Source of the DNA: an uncultured Collinsella sp.
GTDB taxonomy: Bacteria; Actinomycetota; Coriobacteriia; Coriobacteriales; Coriobacteriaceae
Direction of reading: 5' to 3'
Length of the DNA stretch: 15,057 bases
NCBI GenBank assembly: GCA_902494855.1
Contig: CABUVC010000020.1
Span: forward strand, 1-15,057
Below are positions 1 through 6,534 of the stretch, piece after piece. A program made the position numbers and the translations under genes. Below the pieces are notes generated by a model. That model saw only the letters and a program-made list of their open reading frames with translations, searched no databases and was not told the DNA's origin. Each line of letters opens with the position of its first letter. The first letter of the stretch is position 1.

Positions 1-98
1 CATACTCAATCTAGTAGAGCCGAATCCGGCATTTCATGTGTGCCACTAAATAGCTAAATGCCAAACCGCTGCTCGAGGCGGAGCACATGGCGGCAGGG

Positions 99-104
99 TA
101 TAAT
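99..104 (+). promoter_or_regulatory. -10 element upstream of the first gene
   Basis: A perfect TATAAT hexamer lies about 35 nt upstream of the ATG at 139, preceded by GGG. No convincing -35 hexamer is seen 16-18 nt upstream, so the call rests on the -10 match and its position. It would drive the small membrane protein at 139-615. Confidence 0.45.
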
Positions 105-138
105 TTGATTGTCATAGATTGCAATTTGGAGGTGCCCC

Positions 139-615
139 ATGAATGCCCCCGACGCGCTCCAAAACATCCGCTCAAAACACCCCGTTGCATATGTGGTTCT
201 CTATCTCTTTGTCGTCTGGGTATTACTGGTTATCATCACCCATGCCATAGCTTTTGGAGCAGAACTGCTGATAGCCAGCTCGGACCAGCCCGTCGTCAAA
301 TGGGAGACGACCGATGAATGCACCGACGGAACCCGAACCATTTACTACAACAGCCCGTCCCTCTACCAAGAGTTCAAGGTCAAGATAAAGGACTCCAAGA
401 TTGTCGGTGCCGAACCAGGCGCTTTCTTGACAATCGGAGCAACCCTCGACGCCGAGCAAGTCGAGTACACGGACAGCCGCGCGACGTATCGTGTCGACCT
501 CAGCACCCTAGGCCGACCGTCACGCATCTGCCTGCTCGAATGCGAGACACGCGGCACCACGCTACACATGTCCGAAATTCAAATGCGCCCGGATAAAGAG
601 CCCCTAAAGGGCTAG
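139..615 (+). CDS. Hypothetical membrane-anchored protein (158 aa)
   Basis: I do not recognise this 158-aa protein. The ATG start is well supported by a Shine-Dalgarno GGAGGTG at 128-134 and a TATAAT further upstream. Residues 1-14 are polar. Residues about 15-37 form one strongly hydrophobic helix (AYVVLYLFVVWVLLVIITHA). The remaining 120 or so residues are soluble in character and beta-rich, with three cysteines (C61, C131, C135). With no signal-peptidase site apparent, the likely state is a signal-anchored protein with the C-terminal domain outside, but the charge pattern does not settle the topology. It stands alone, convergent to the DUF4160 module, in DNA less GC-rich than the rest of the window. 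Codon use is less GC-biased than in dnaX or pknB, so recent acquisition is possible. No function can be assigned. Confidence 0.7.
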   Translation: MNAPDALQNIRSKHPVAYVVLYLFVVWVLLVIITHAIAFGAELLIASSDQPVVKWETTDECTDGTRTIYYNSPSLYQEFKVKIKDSKIVGAEPGAFLTIGATLDAEQVEYTDSRATYRVDLSTLGRPSRICLLECETRGTTLHMSEIQMRPDKEPLKG

Positions 616-618
616 GGG
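601..618 (-). terminator. Possible small terminator hairpin between convergent genes
   Basis: CCCCTA (601-606) and TAGGGG (613-618) form a 6-bp stem with a 6-nt loop, overlapping the last codons and stop of the 139-615 gene. Read on the minus strand, the hairpin is followed by CTCTTTAT, a modest U-tract, so it may end the DUF4160 transcript. The plus-strand side lacks a U-tract. The stem is short, hence the low confidence. Confidence 0.3.
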
Positions 619-640
619 TCCTAAGCCCAGCAAGCGATTC

Positions 641-913
641 TCAACAGTAAAACGACAGCCCACCGGTTGCTTCTTTCCAGCGTTTGCAAATCAGCGCATG
701 GTTAGATGAAACAAACTGCATGATATCGCGTAAATCCCGAGCAGGAATATCGCCCTTGTTATGGGCCAGCTTGCATCCGCCGGAGCGGGTAAGCCATATC
801 TTGGTTGCCTCGGCAGTGGGGCGCTTGACCGCAACGTGAACATGGACAGGTTCGCCGTTCTCCCCCGTCCAGAAGAAGATGATGTACGGCCCGAGTCGAA
901 ACAGACTAGGCAT
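641..913 (-). CDS. DUF4160 family protein
   Basis: This 90-aa protein begins MPSLFRLG, continues with IIFFWTGENGEPVHVHVAV, and ends in a helical segment (residues about 55-80). The start MPSLFR, the hydrophobic strand and the E-P-V-H-V-H motif (H24, H26) are the hallmarks of the DUF4160 family, small proteins often found in toxin-antitoxin-like pairs. I chose the ATG at 913 because the family starts there; a longer reading to 1084 would overlap most of the upstream gene and adds 57 residues unlike the family. The start overlaps the end of the upstream gene by 8 nt (906-913, ATGCCTAG), which implies translational coupling. The molecular function of DUF4160 is not established. A toxin role here is inference. 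Confidence 0.75.
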   Translation of the reverse strand: MPSLFRLGPYIIFFWTGENGEPVHVHVAVKRPTAEATKIWLTRSGGCKLAHNKGDIPARDLRDIMQFVSSNHALICKRWKEATGGLSFYC

Positions 914-1166
914 AGACTCGTCCGCCTTCGTAGGCAAAACGCAGGATGAGCGGGGCATTGTTGCGTACAAAATCATCGAGTTCTTTGAGGTCTGCTTCGC
1001 TAAAGCCCTCGTGCGACACCCAATTGAATGCCGGCAAGATGCACTCCGCCGTGTCAAAACCCCAATCGCGTGGGCGCTCCACAACGACCTTCACCGTATT
1101 GTCCTCACGGACTTCGGAATATGAAACTTGCGTATCGTCCTCAAGGCGGACATATTCCCACATCAT
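906..1166 (-). CDS. Conserved-looking hypothetical partner of DUF4160 (86 aa)
   Basis: This small acidic protein has an N-terminal beta-rich half (residues 1-35, with TVKVVVERP) and a helical C-terminal half (residues about 50-82) containing GFSEADLKELDDFVRNNAPL, then a short basic/aromatic end. The start at 1166 (two tandem ATGs at 1166 and 1163) has GGAG 7 nt upstream on the minus strand. Its stop lies inside the first codons of the DUF4160 gene, so the two form one transcription and translation unit. In paired DUF4160 loci a small upstream or downstream protein of this kind is common, and DUF2442 is the usual named partner, but I do not see the DUF2442 pattern clearly here. If the pair is a toxin-antitoxin module, this would be the antitoxin candidate. 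That is inference. Confidence 0.65.
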   Translation of the reverse strand: MMWEYVRLEDDTQVSYSEVREDNTVKVVVERPRDWGFDTAECILPAFNWVSHEGFSEADLKELDDFVRNNAPLILRFAYEGGRVYA

Positions 1167-1201
1167 AAGCTCGCTCCGTTCAAAGACGTCTCTTCTTGAG
1201 C

Positions 1202-1207
1202 AGTATA
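1202..1207 (-). promoter_or_regulatory. -10 element for the DUF4160 module
   Basis: Read on the minus strand, this is TATACT preceded by GGCGGG, 35 nt upstream of the 86-aa gene's ATG at 1166 and just after the dnaX stop. It suggests that the two-gene module has its own promoter rather than depending only on read-through from dnaX. No clear -35 is visible. Confidence 0.35.
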
Positions 1208-1220
1208 CCCGCCTGTACAG

Positions 1221-3704
1221 CTACTCCACCGGCTTGAAGATGGTGGACTGACCGAAGACGCTGCGGATGAGGGCTTTGGCCTCGTCCTCGGTCTGGGGGA
1301 TGCATGGGGCTGCGCCCTGATGGCCGAAGGGACTGCCCGCGCCGGGGTTGGACTCCCAGGGAGCTGCAGGAGCGTCCTCCTCTTTGGGGGCAGTTGCAGC
1401 GGGCTTGGGCGCGGGCGTCGCACCCGGCACGTCGAACGGAGGCAGATCGTCCCCGCTCGCATCGCCTGCAAAGCCGCCGACCATGGCGTCATCGTAGGGC
1501 ACCTGCTCGGATTCCCACGGTGCAGACTGCGCAGACGGCTGAGCCTTGGGAGCGGACGCGCGCTCGGGCGCTCGGGGTGCGGGCTCGGTCGGGAGCTTGC
1601 CCGTGGCAGGAGCGCCAGCGGGGTTGTCGGAGCGCAGCCAGGGGGCTTTGCCCAGGTCGGATGACTTGGGCGCAGGCGCGGCGGCGGGCTTGGGCGCGGG
1701 GACCGGAGCAGCCTGTTTGGGCGCAGCGAGTTCAGGCGCCGACGGGGTCGGTGCCGCTACCGGTGCCGCTTTTGGCTGCATCGCGCTGACGTTCGAGGAT
1801 GCAGGGGCCGCCGAGGACACGGGTTGCGGGTCCGCAGATGCCGCAGCCCGTGCAGATGGAGAATGCTCCTCATGTTGAGGAGCCAGCGTGCCACCTCCAT
1901 CCAGGACGTAGTCGACGGTGCGACGACCGAAGACCGCACTGACTGTCGGCAGGACCACCGACTGCGTGTCGGCGCGTCCGAGCATCTTGATGGCAAAGGT
2001 CGAGCCCGCGGGGAACGAGACCGTGAGCTTGGAGCCGTCGTCTGCTGTGGCGCGGGCATTGAGCAAAAGCCCTGCGTAGGAGGCCTGACGAGCCTTGACG
2101 CGTTCGACGACCTCGGCCCATTTGCGCTGGAGCTCACCGGCATCCTCGACCGCGGGGGTCTCGGCGGCACCAGCGGCAGCAACCTGGGCGGCGGTGTTGG
2201 GCTGGGGCTTAGGTGCCGGAGCGGTGGCAGGCGCGGGGGCTGCAACGGGCTGAGGCGTCGGAGCCGGCGCAGACTGAGGTGCAGACGCTGCAGGCTTGGA
2301 AGCCGACACGGACGCAGAACGGGGCGCAGGCTGAGCCGCCGGAGCGGCAGCACCACGGTCCCAAGGCATACCGCCCTGGCGCGCGGACGTATCAGCGGTG
2401 GTAGCAGATGCCGCCGGAGTAGCGGCTCGGGCACCCGAGATCAGCGTCGGCTGCTGGGCAGCAGCGGGTACGGATGCTGCAGGCGCGGTGGCCTGAGCAG
2501 CAGCCACGCTCGCCGGCACGGCGCCGTTGGCAACCATGGCCTCCAGGCGTGCCACGCGCTCGGCCAATGCCTCAATCGTTAAATCGGCCTCGGGACGTGC
2601 CAGGCGCGTGCAGGCGATCTCGAGCACCAGGCGCACGTCGCTCGCGCCCCTCATCTCCAGTGCGGCATCGTCGAGCACCGTCAGCACGCGGGCCAGGCGG
2701 TCGGCAGGATGCTCGCCAAAGGCAGCGGCCTCGGCAGCAAGCGCCTCGGCCTGCTCGGAGCCGCCCTCAAACAGCTCGGCACGGGCACCGGCAACGCAGG
2801 CAACGTACACGTCACGCACATGCGCTACCAGGTCGCGCGTCAGCTCCAGCAGGTCGTTTCCTTCCTCGACCTGCGCACGGATCAGTCCATAGAGCTCGGC
2901 AACATCGCGATCGGCAATGGCGCGGGAAAACTCGCCCAGAATCTGGTCCGAAACCTCGCCTAAAAGCGAGCGGGCATCGTCCGCATGCACAGAACCGTTG
3001 CCAAAAACGCTCAGCTGCTCCAGCGTGGAGAGCGCGTCGCGCATGCCGCCCTTGGCATGGCGCGCCACGATGGCGAGCGCCTCGTCGTCGTAATCGAAGC
3101 CCTCCTGCTCGCATACGTATGCCAGGCGATGCTCAATATCCTCGTTGCCGATGCGATGGAAATCGAAACGCTGGCAGCGCGAGAGGATGGTCTCCAGAAT
3201 CTTTTGCGGGTCGGTGGTGCACAGCACAAAGATCACGTGTGCCGGCGGCTCCTCAAGCGTCTTGAGCAGCGCGTTGAACGCCGCCGTCGTGAGCATGTGG
3301 ACCTCGTCGATGATATAGATCTTGTACTTGCCGCGCACCGGGGCAAAGTTGACGGAGTTGATGATCTCCTCGCGCACGTTGTCCACGCCGGTACGGCTTG
3401 CGGCATCGAGCTCGTAGACATCGGGGTGGTTGCCCTCGGCAATGAGCTCGCACTCCTCGCAGGTACCGTCGGGCATGCAGCCGCTTGCACCCTCGGCGCG
3501 CGCCACCTCGGCATTGCGGCACAGCAGCGCCTTGGCAAGGATGCGCGCCATGGTGGTCTTGCCCGTGCCGCGCGGTCCGCAGAACAGGTAGGCGTGGGAC
3601 AGGCGTCCCTCGGTGATAGCGTGCTCGAGCGTCGAGACGATATGCTGCTGGCCCACCACGGAGTCGAAGGTGAGCGGGCGATACTTTCGGTACAACGATT
3701 CCAT
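1221..3704 (-). CDS. dnaX: DNA polymerase III subunit gamma/tau (DnaX)
   Basis: DnaX is the AAA+ motor of the clamp loader that places the beta sliding clamp on primed DNA and couples polymerase to helicase. The 827-aa protein begins MESLYRKYRPLTFDSVVGQ, the canonical start. Walker A GPRGTGKT is at 43-50, zinc ligands are C62, C76, C82 and C85, Walker B IIDEVH is at 131-136, TTDP at 163-166, the SRC arginine-finger motif at 175-177 and sensor 2 GGMRDALS at 219-226. The collar domain runs to about residue 370. Beyond it are long Ala/Pro-rich segments around a folded tau-like segment (around LQRKWAEVVERVKARQASY), ending in a short conserved-looking tail (AKALIRSVFGQ). It is longer than E. coli DnaX (643 aa). 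The ATG at 3704 has GGGGGAG upstream; the frame stays open to 4118, but that extension would run through the divergent gene. No A-rich slippery heptamer was seen, so a programmed gamma product is not indicated. The usual downstream partners ybaB and recR do not follow. Confidence 0.97.
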   Translation of the reverse strand: MESLYRKYRPLTFDSVVGQQHIVSTLEHAITEGRLSHAYLFCGPRGTGKTTMARILAKALLCRNAEVARAEGASGCMPDGTCEECELIAEGNHPDVYELDAASRTGVDNVREEIINSVNFAPVRGKYKIYIIDEVHMLTTAAFNALLKTLEEPPAHVIFVLCTTDPQKILETILSRCQRFDFHRIGNEDIEHRLAYVCEQEGFDYDDEALAIVARHAKGGMRDALSTLEQLSVFGNGSVHADDARSLLGEVSDQILGEFSRAIADRDVAELYGLIRAQVEEGNDLLELTRDLVAHVRDVYVACVAGARAELFEGGSEQAEALAAEAAAFGEHPADRLARVLTVLDDAALEMRGASDVRLVLEIACTRLARPEADLTIEALAERVARLEAMVANGAVPASVAAAQATAPAASVPAAAQQPTLISGARAATPAASATTADTSARQGGMPWDRGAAAPAAQPAPRSASVSASKPAASAPQSAPAPTPQPVAAPAPATAPAPKPQPNTAAQVAAAGAAETPAVEDAGELQRKWAEVVERVKARQASYAGLLLNARATADDGSKLTVSFPAGSTFAIKMLGRADTQSVVLPTVSAVFGRRTVDYVLDGGGTLAPQHEEHSPSARAAASADPQPVSSAAPASSNVSAMQPKAAPVAAPTPSAPELAAPKQAAPVPAPKPAAAPAPKSSDLGKAPWLRSDNPAGAPATGKLPTEPAPRAPERASAPKAQPSAQSAPWESEQVPYDDAMVGGFAGDASGDDLPPFDVPGATPAPKPAATAPKEEDAPAAPWESNPGAGSPFGHQGAAPCIPQTEDEAKALIRSVFGQSTIFKPVE

Positions 3705-3819
3705 GGGTGCTCCCCCGGGTATACTGAGACTTGTTGCCGCGACGGCCATGCGGTCGCACGGCATACTGCATTCATAATAACCCGTACGGCGAGCCCGCCG
3801 CGATAGGAGTCCAAAGAGC
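3705..3819. promoter_or_regulatory. Divergent dnaX / ycxB-like intergenic region
   Basis: These 115 nt separate two divergently oriented genes and should hold both promoters. On the plus strand a TATACT at 3720-3725, preceded by GGG, could serve the 3820 gene with a leader of about 85 nt. On the minus strand TATTAT (complement of 3774-3779) could serve dnaX. Neither has a recognisable -35, so the assignments are weak. Confidence 0.35.
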
Positions 3820-4536
3820 ATGGCAGACGCAGAGAGCAACCTCGTTCCCTCCGAAGCAGCCGACCAGGTCGAGGTCGCGCTCGAGGCGCAGGCAGCAGCC
3901 GACGACGGCATCCTGTACCTCAACGAGTACCAGTACGAAAACGACCTGGTCACCGACTTCGCCCGTCTGGTCGCCTCGCCCAGGCGTCGCGGCTCGCTGT
4001 ATGTCGCCGCGGCAATTGCCGCGCTCATCGGCATCGGCATGCTGGTGGGCGGCGGCAACTGGATCAAGTTTGGCGTCGTGCTGATCGTATTCGGCGCCTT
4101 TTTGGCCTGGTGGAGCAAGAACCTTCACCACACGCTCGCCCGCGACTTTATCGACGCCGTCGAGGCCGACGAGTCCATGGGCGGCCGCTATCGCCGCGTC
4201 GCCGCCAACGAGGACGGCCTGATGGTTTGGGGCAAGAGCGGCAAGTCGCAGTTCTTCCCGTTTGAGAAGCTCGACCACGTGCTCGACGGCGAGCGCATCT
4301 TTGTGGCCATGTTCGCCGACCAGGGCGTGACGATCCCCAAGGACACCTTTGTTCGCGGCGATGCCGAGCAGTTTGGCCCCTTCCTCAAGGCGCGCATCAA
4401 CAAAAAACTCCGCATCGAGACCAAACGCAAGAAGATGAAGGCCGAGAAGGCCGCCGCCGAGGCCAAGCAGGGCGACAAGCCCCAGGAGACCAAAGGCAAG
4501 CAGCGCAAGCAGAAGAAGAACAAGAAGAAGCGCTAA
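3820..4536 (+). CDS. YcxB-like two-TM membrane protein with basic tail
   Basis: This 238-aa protein has an acidic N-terminus (1-50), two closely spaced transmembrane helices (about 58-77 and 82-98), a small beta-rich domain (about 105-190) and a basic tail. Two helices followed by a domain with the pattern 'F.PFEKLDHVLDGERIFVA' and 'IPKDTF' resemble the YcxB-like C-terminal domain family, whose function is unknown. The last 44 residues contain 17 lysines and would be disordered and cytoplasmic, possibly binding acidic lipids or RNA (inference). The ATG has AGGAG at 3805-3809 with a 10-nt spacer. It is 144 nt upstream of the kinase locus and likely has its own promoter. Cellular role unknown. 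Confidence 0.75.
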   Translation: MADAESNLVPSEAADQVEVALEAQAAADDGILYLNEYQYENDLVTDFARLVASPRRRGSLYVAAAIAALIGIGMLVGGGNWIKFGVVLIVFGAFLAWWSKNLHHTLARDFIDAVEADESMGGRYRRVAANEDGLMVWGKSGKSQFFPFEKLDHVLDGERIFVAMFADQGVTIPKDTFVRGDAEQFGPFLKARINKKLRIETKRKKMKAEKAAAEAKQGDKPQETKGKQRKQKKNKKKR

Positions 4537-4591
4537 GACCAAACCAGACAGACAGCCTCGCATCCCGCTATCCTCCCCATGCACCCGAGCG

Positions 4592-4600
4592 TGCTACACT
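4592..4600 (+). promoter_or_regulatory. Extended -10 promoter for the kinase locus
   Basis: TGCTACACT fits an extended -10 (TGn plus TACACT at 4595-4600). It lies about 80 nt upstream of the first kinase start in the 144-nt gap after the YcxB-like gene. There is no good -35, which is compatible with extended -10 promoters. It is the best candidate for the main promoter of the FHA/PP2C/RodA-PbpA/PknB block. Confidence 0.4.
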
Positions 4601-4680
4601 AGCAGCATCTATGCCACCGCGAACGGCTCGGCTCCGCGCCCGCCGCTCGCAAACGAACTTTAAACGCACGAGGGTTGGCC

Positions 4681-6534
4681 ATGCCGCTTTTCTCGCAACA
4701 TACCGCCCGGTTCTCGCCGGACGTTCCTTTGGAGGGCACCAGCTCTCGCGAGCTGCTCAAGCGGTACCAGCCGCTCGAGACGCTTGCGACCGGCGGTTTT
4801 GGCTCCATCGAAATCTGCCGCGACACGCACCTGCGCCGCCGCGTCGCCATTAAACGCATCCCCCTTATCAACGGTGCCGGCATGCCCGCTAGCGACATCA
4901 TGGATGTCCTGCGCGAGGCGCACACTGCCGCCATGCTTCAACATCCCAACATCGTGCAGGTCATCGACTTTACGCATGACACCGCCTATGCCTACCTGGT
5001 CATGGAGTATGTCGACGGTATGTCGTTGGCCGAGTTTTTGCATCGCGTGGATGGTCACTCGCTCACCTTTGACGAGGCTGCCGCCATTGCCGACGCGCTG
5101 GGTCAGGCACTCACCTTTGCCCATGCAAACGGCGTGCTTCATCTGGACATAAAGCCCGCCAATGTGCTTATCGACCATTCGGGCAATGTAAAGCTCACCG
5201 ACTTTGGCATGGCGCGGCTGTCGTCTGCCGGCGGCTTTGGCGGATCACGCGGCGGAACTATCGGCTATATGCCTCCCGAGCAGCTCGATATCGAGACCGG
5301 CACGGTCGACGAGCGCGCCGATGTCTTTGCCCTTGCCTGCGTAATCTACGAGGGCCTGTGCGGCAGCGCCCCCTTTATGGCGGCCACGCCCGCCGACTCG
5401 CTCGACCGCATCATCGGCGGTGCCACCTATCCCAGCGAACTGATCCCGCACTTTCCCCCGGGGGCCGAGGCGGCGCTCATGAGCGCCCTCTCCCCCATGC
5501 CGCAAGACCGCCCCAACAGCATCGAGGCATTTTGCGACCAACTCCTTGCCGGTCTGGGCAGCGTGCGCGAGGGCCGTCGCAGCCTGGAGCAAATGGTGGG
5601 CGAGCTTTCGGATGACGAGCAGGAACTCGACGATATCGAGCCGTCGCACTACGAGGACGACGTCATCGAGGTCGACCCCGCACTCGGCTGGGCGGGCACG
5701 CGCTGGAGCCATGCGCGCGACTACACCATGCGCACTATCTCGGCGCTAACGTGCGGCACCTTTAGCTTTTTGCTGATGCAAACGGCCGGGGTCGCGGCGC
5801 TTCCCGGCCTAGTCATTGCGGCTATCGCGATCGGGGCGGCGGCTGGCCTGGCCCCCCAGATTGGCTCGGCCATCTCGGCTGTGGGCTTTTTGGTGCTCAT
5901 GGCCAATGCCACCATGCAAGCGCAGGGCATCCTGTCGATGTTGCCCGTCGCGGTGATCTTTGCCGCTGCCATGTCCGGTTGGTGGATCGCCTGGGGTCGC
6001 ACCGAGGCTGCCGCGAGCGCCGCGCTCACCTGTGCACTCGCGCTTGGCTGTCTGACCGGCAATACCTTCCTGGCAGCTGGGGTCACCGCCGGCGTCGCGT
6101 CATTTTGGCTCGGCCCGGCAAGCGCCGCCGCGGCAACGGGCATGGGCGCACTTTTTGCCCGTCTGGCCACGGTCGCGCTTTCAGCCGGAGGCGTGCTGGG
6201 GCTCAGTAACGTTGCCGCAGCGCTGGGAGACCCACTCCTTTGGGCTGCCTTTGTGCTGGTAGCGGCAACTGCCGCGGCGTCATCTGCGCTGCTCAATGCC
6301 CATGCCAAGCGTGCCGATCAGGGCTCAAACCTTGCCGCAATCGCCGCCATCGCTGTCACCGGCATCGGCTGCGCAGCGGCATCCTGTCTTGCACACCATA
6401 TGGAAATTGCCAGCCTTGCAGCCGCGGTCGCCGCCAAGGCGGCAGTTGCGGGAACCCTATCCTCTATAATCGTTGGGATATGCCTATATTTGCTCGGATA
6501 CCAAAGAACCTATACGGAGAGTGATCTTTCGTGA
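4681..6534 (+). CDS. Polytopic membrane Ser/Thr protein kinase, non-RD type
   Basis: This 617-aa Hanks-type kinase has its catalytic domain at about 28-290 and a membrane domain at about 348-615. Catalytic residues are present: glycine loop around G38-G41, VAIK lysine K58, helix-C glutamate E79, catalytic loop HLDIKPAN (154-161, D156, N161), DFG 174-176 and GTIGYMPPE (192-200). Leucine replaces the usual arginine of HRD, making it a non-RD kinase, and the first glycine of the loop is alanine. An acidic segment (about 308-332) joins the kinase to roughly eight or nine Ala/Gly-rich hydrophobic helices with no large extracellular domain and no PASTA repeats. The ATG at 4681 is chosen because GAGGG (4670-4674) gives a 6-nt spacer; a TTG at 4675 would abut it. 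It overlaps fhaA by 4 nt (GTGA), placing it in the FHA/phosphatase operon. It may be a second input kinase in the place of PknA (inference). The membrane domain is unrecognised. Confidence 0.88.
   Translation: MPLFSQHTARFSPDVPLEGTSSRELLKRYQPLETLATGGFGSIEICRDTHLRRRVAIKRIPLINGAGMPASDIMDVLREAHTAAMLQHPNIVQVIDFTHDTAYAYLVMEYVDGMSLAEFLHRVDGHSLTFDEAAAIADALGQALTFAHANGVLHLDIKPANVLIDHSGNVKLTDFGMARLSSAGGFGGSRGGTIGYMPPEQLDIETGTVDERADVFALACVIYEGLCGSAPFMAATPADSLDRIIGGATYPSELIPHFPPGAEAALMSALSPMPQDRPNSIEAFCDQLLAGLGSVREGRRSLEQMVGELSDDEQELDDIEPSHYEDDVIEVDPALGWAGTRWSHARDYTMRTISALTCGTFSFLLMQTAGVAALPGLVIAAIAIGAAAGLAPQIGSAISAVGFLVLMANATMQAQGILSMLPVAVIFAAAMSGWWIAWGRTEAAASAALTCALALGCLTGNTFLAAGVTAGVASFWLGPASAAAATGMGALFARLATVALSAGGVLGLSNVAAALGDPLLWAAFVLVAATAAASSALLNAHAKRADQGSNLAAIAAIAVTGIGCAAASCLAHHMEIASLAAAVAAKAAVAGTLSSIIVGICLYLLGYQRTYTESDLS
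6465..6470 (+). promoter_or_regulatory. Possible internal promoter upstream of fhaA
   Basis: A perfect TATAAT lies inside the 3' end of the kinase gene, about 60 nt before the fhaA GTG, in a local AT-richer patch of a GC-rich gene. No well-spaced -35 was found (TTGCGG is only 13 nt upstream). It could let fhaA to pknB be transcribed apart from the first kinase. Confidence 0.3.

Noticed and set aside
1..60. Possible tRNA fragment (GCCGAATCCGGC resembling a T-arm)
   Set aside because: It is only a 4-bp palindromic hairpin. No acceptor stem, anticodon arm or proper TTCGA loop is present.
914..1084. 57-codon N-terminal extension of the DUF4160 protein
   Set aside because: It overlaps almost all of the upstream 86-aa gene in another frame. 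The family starts at MPSLF, and the 8-nt coupled overlap supports the shorter start.
1221..3704. Programmed frameshift in dnaX giving gamma
   Set aside because: I looked for an A-rich slippery heptamer on the coding strand and found no run longer than four A residues near the domain III end.
2474..3806. Long plus-strand open frames opposite dnaX
   Set aside because: They are complementary to the AAA+ domain and linker of DnaX. Their Arg/Ala/Pro-rich translations are typical of antisense frames in GC-rich genes.
3705..4118. In-frame upstream extension of dnaX by 138 codons
   Set aside because: DnaX proteins begin at MESLYRKYRP, which has a good RBS at 3704. The extension overlaps the divergent YcxB-like gene and has no family resemblance.
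4675..4680. TTG start for the polytopic kinase
   Set aside because: The Shine-Dalgarno sequence directly abuts it, leaving no spacer. The ATG at 4681 has a 6-nt spacer.
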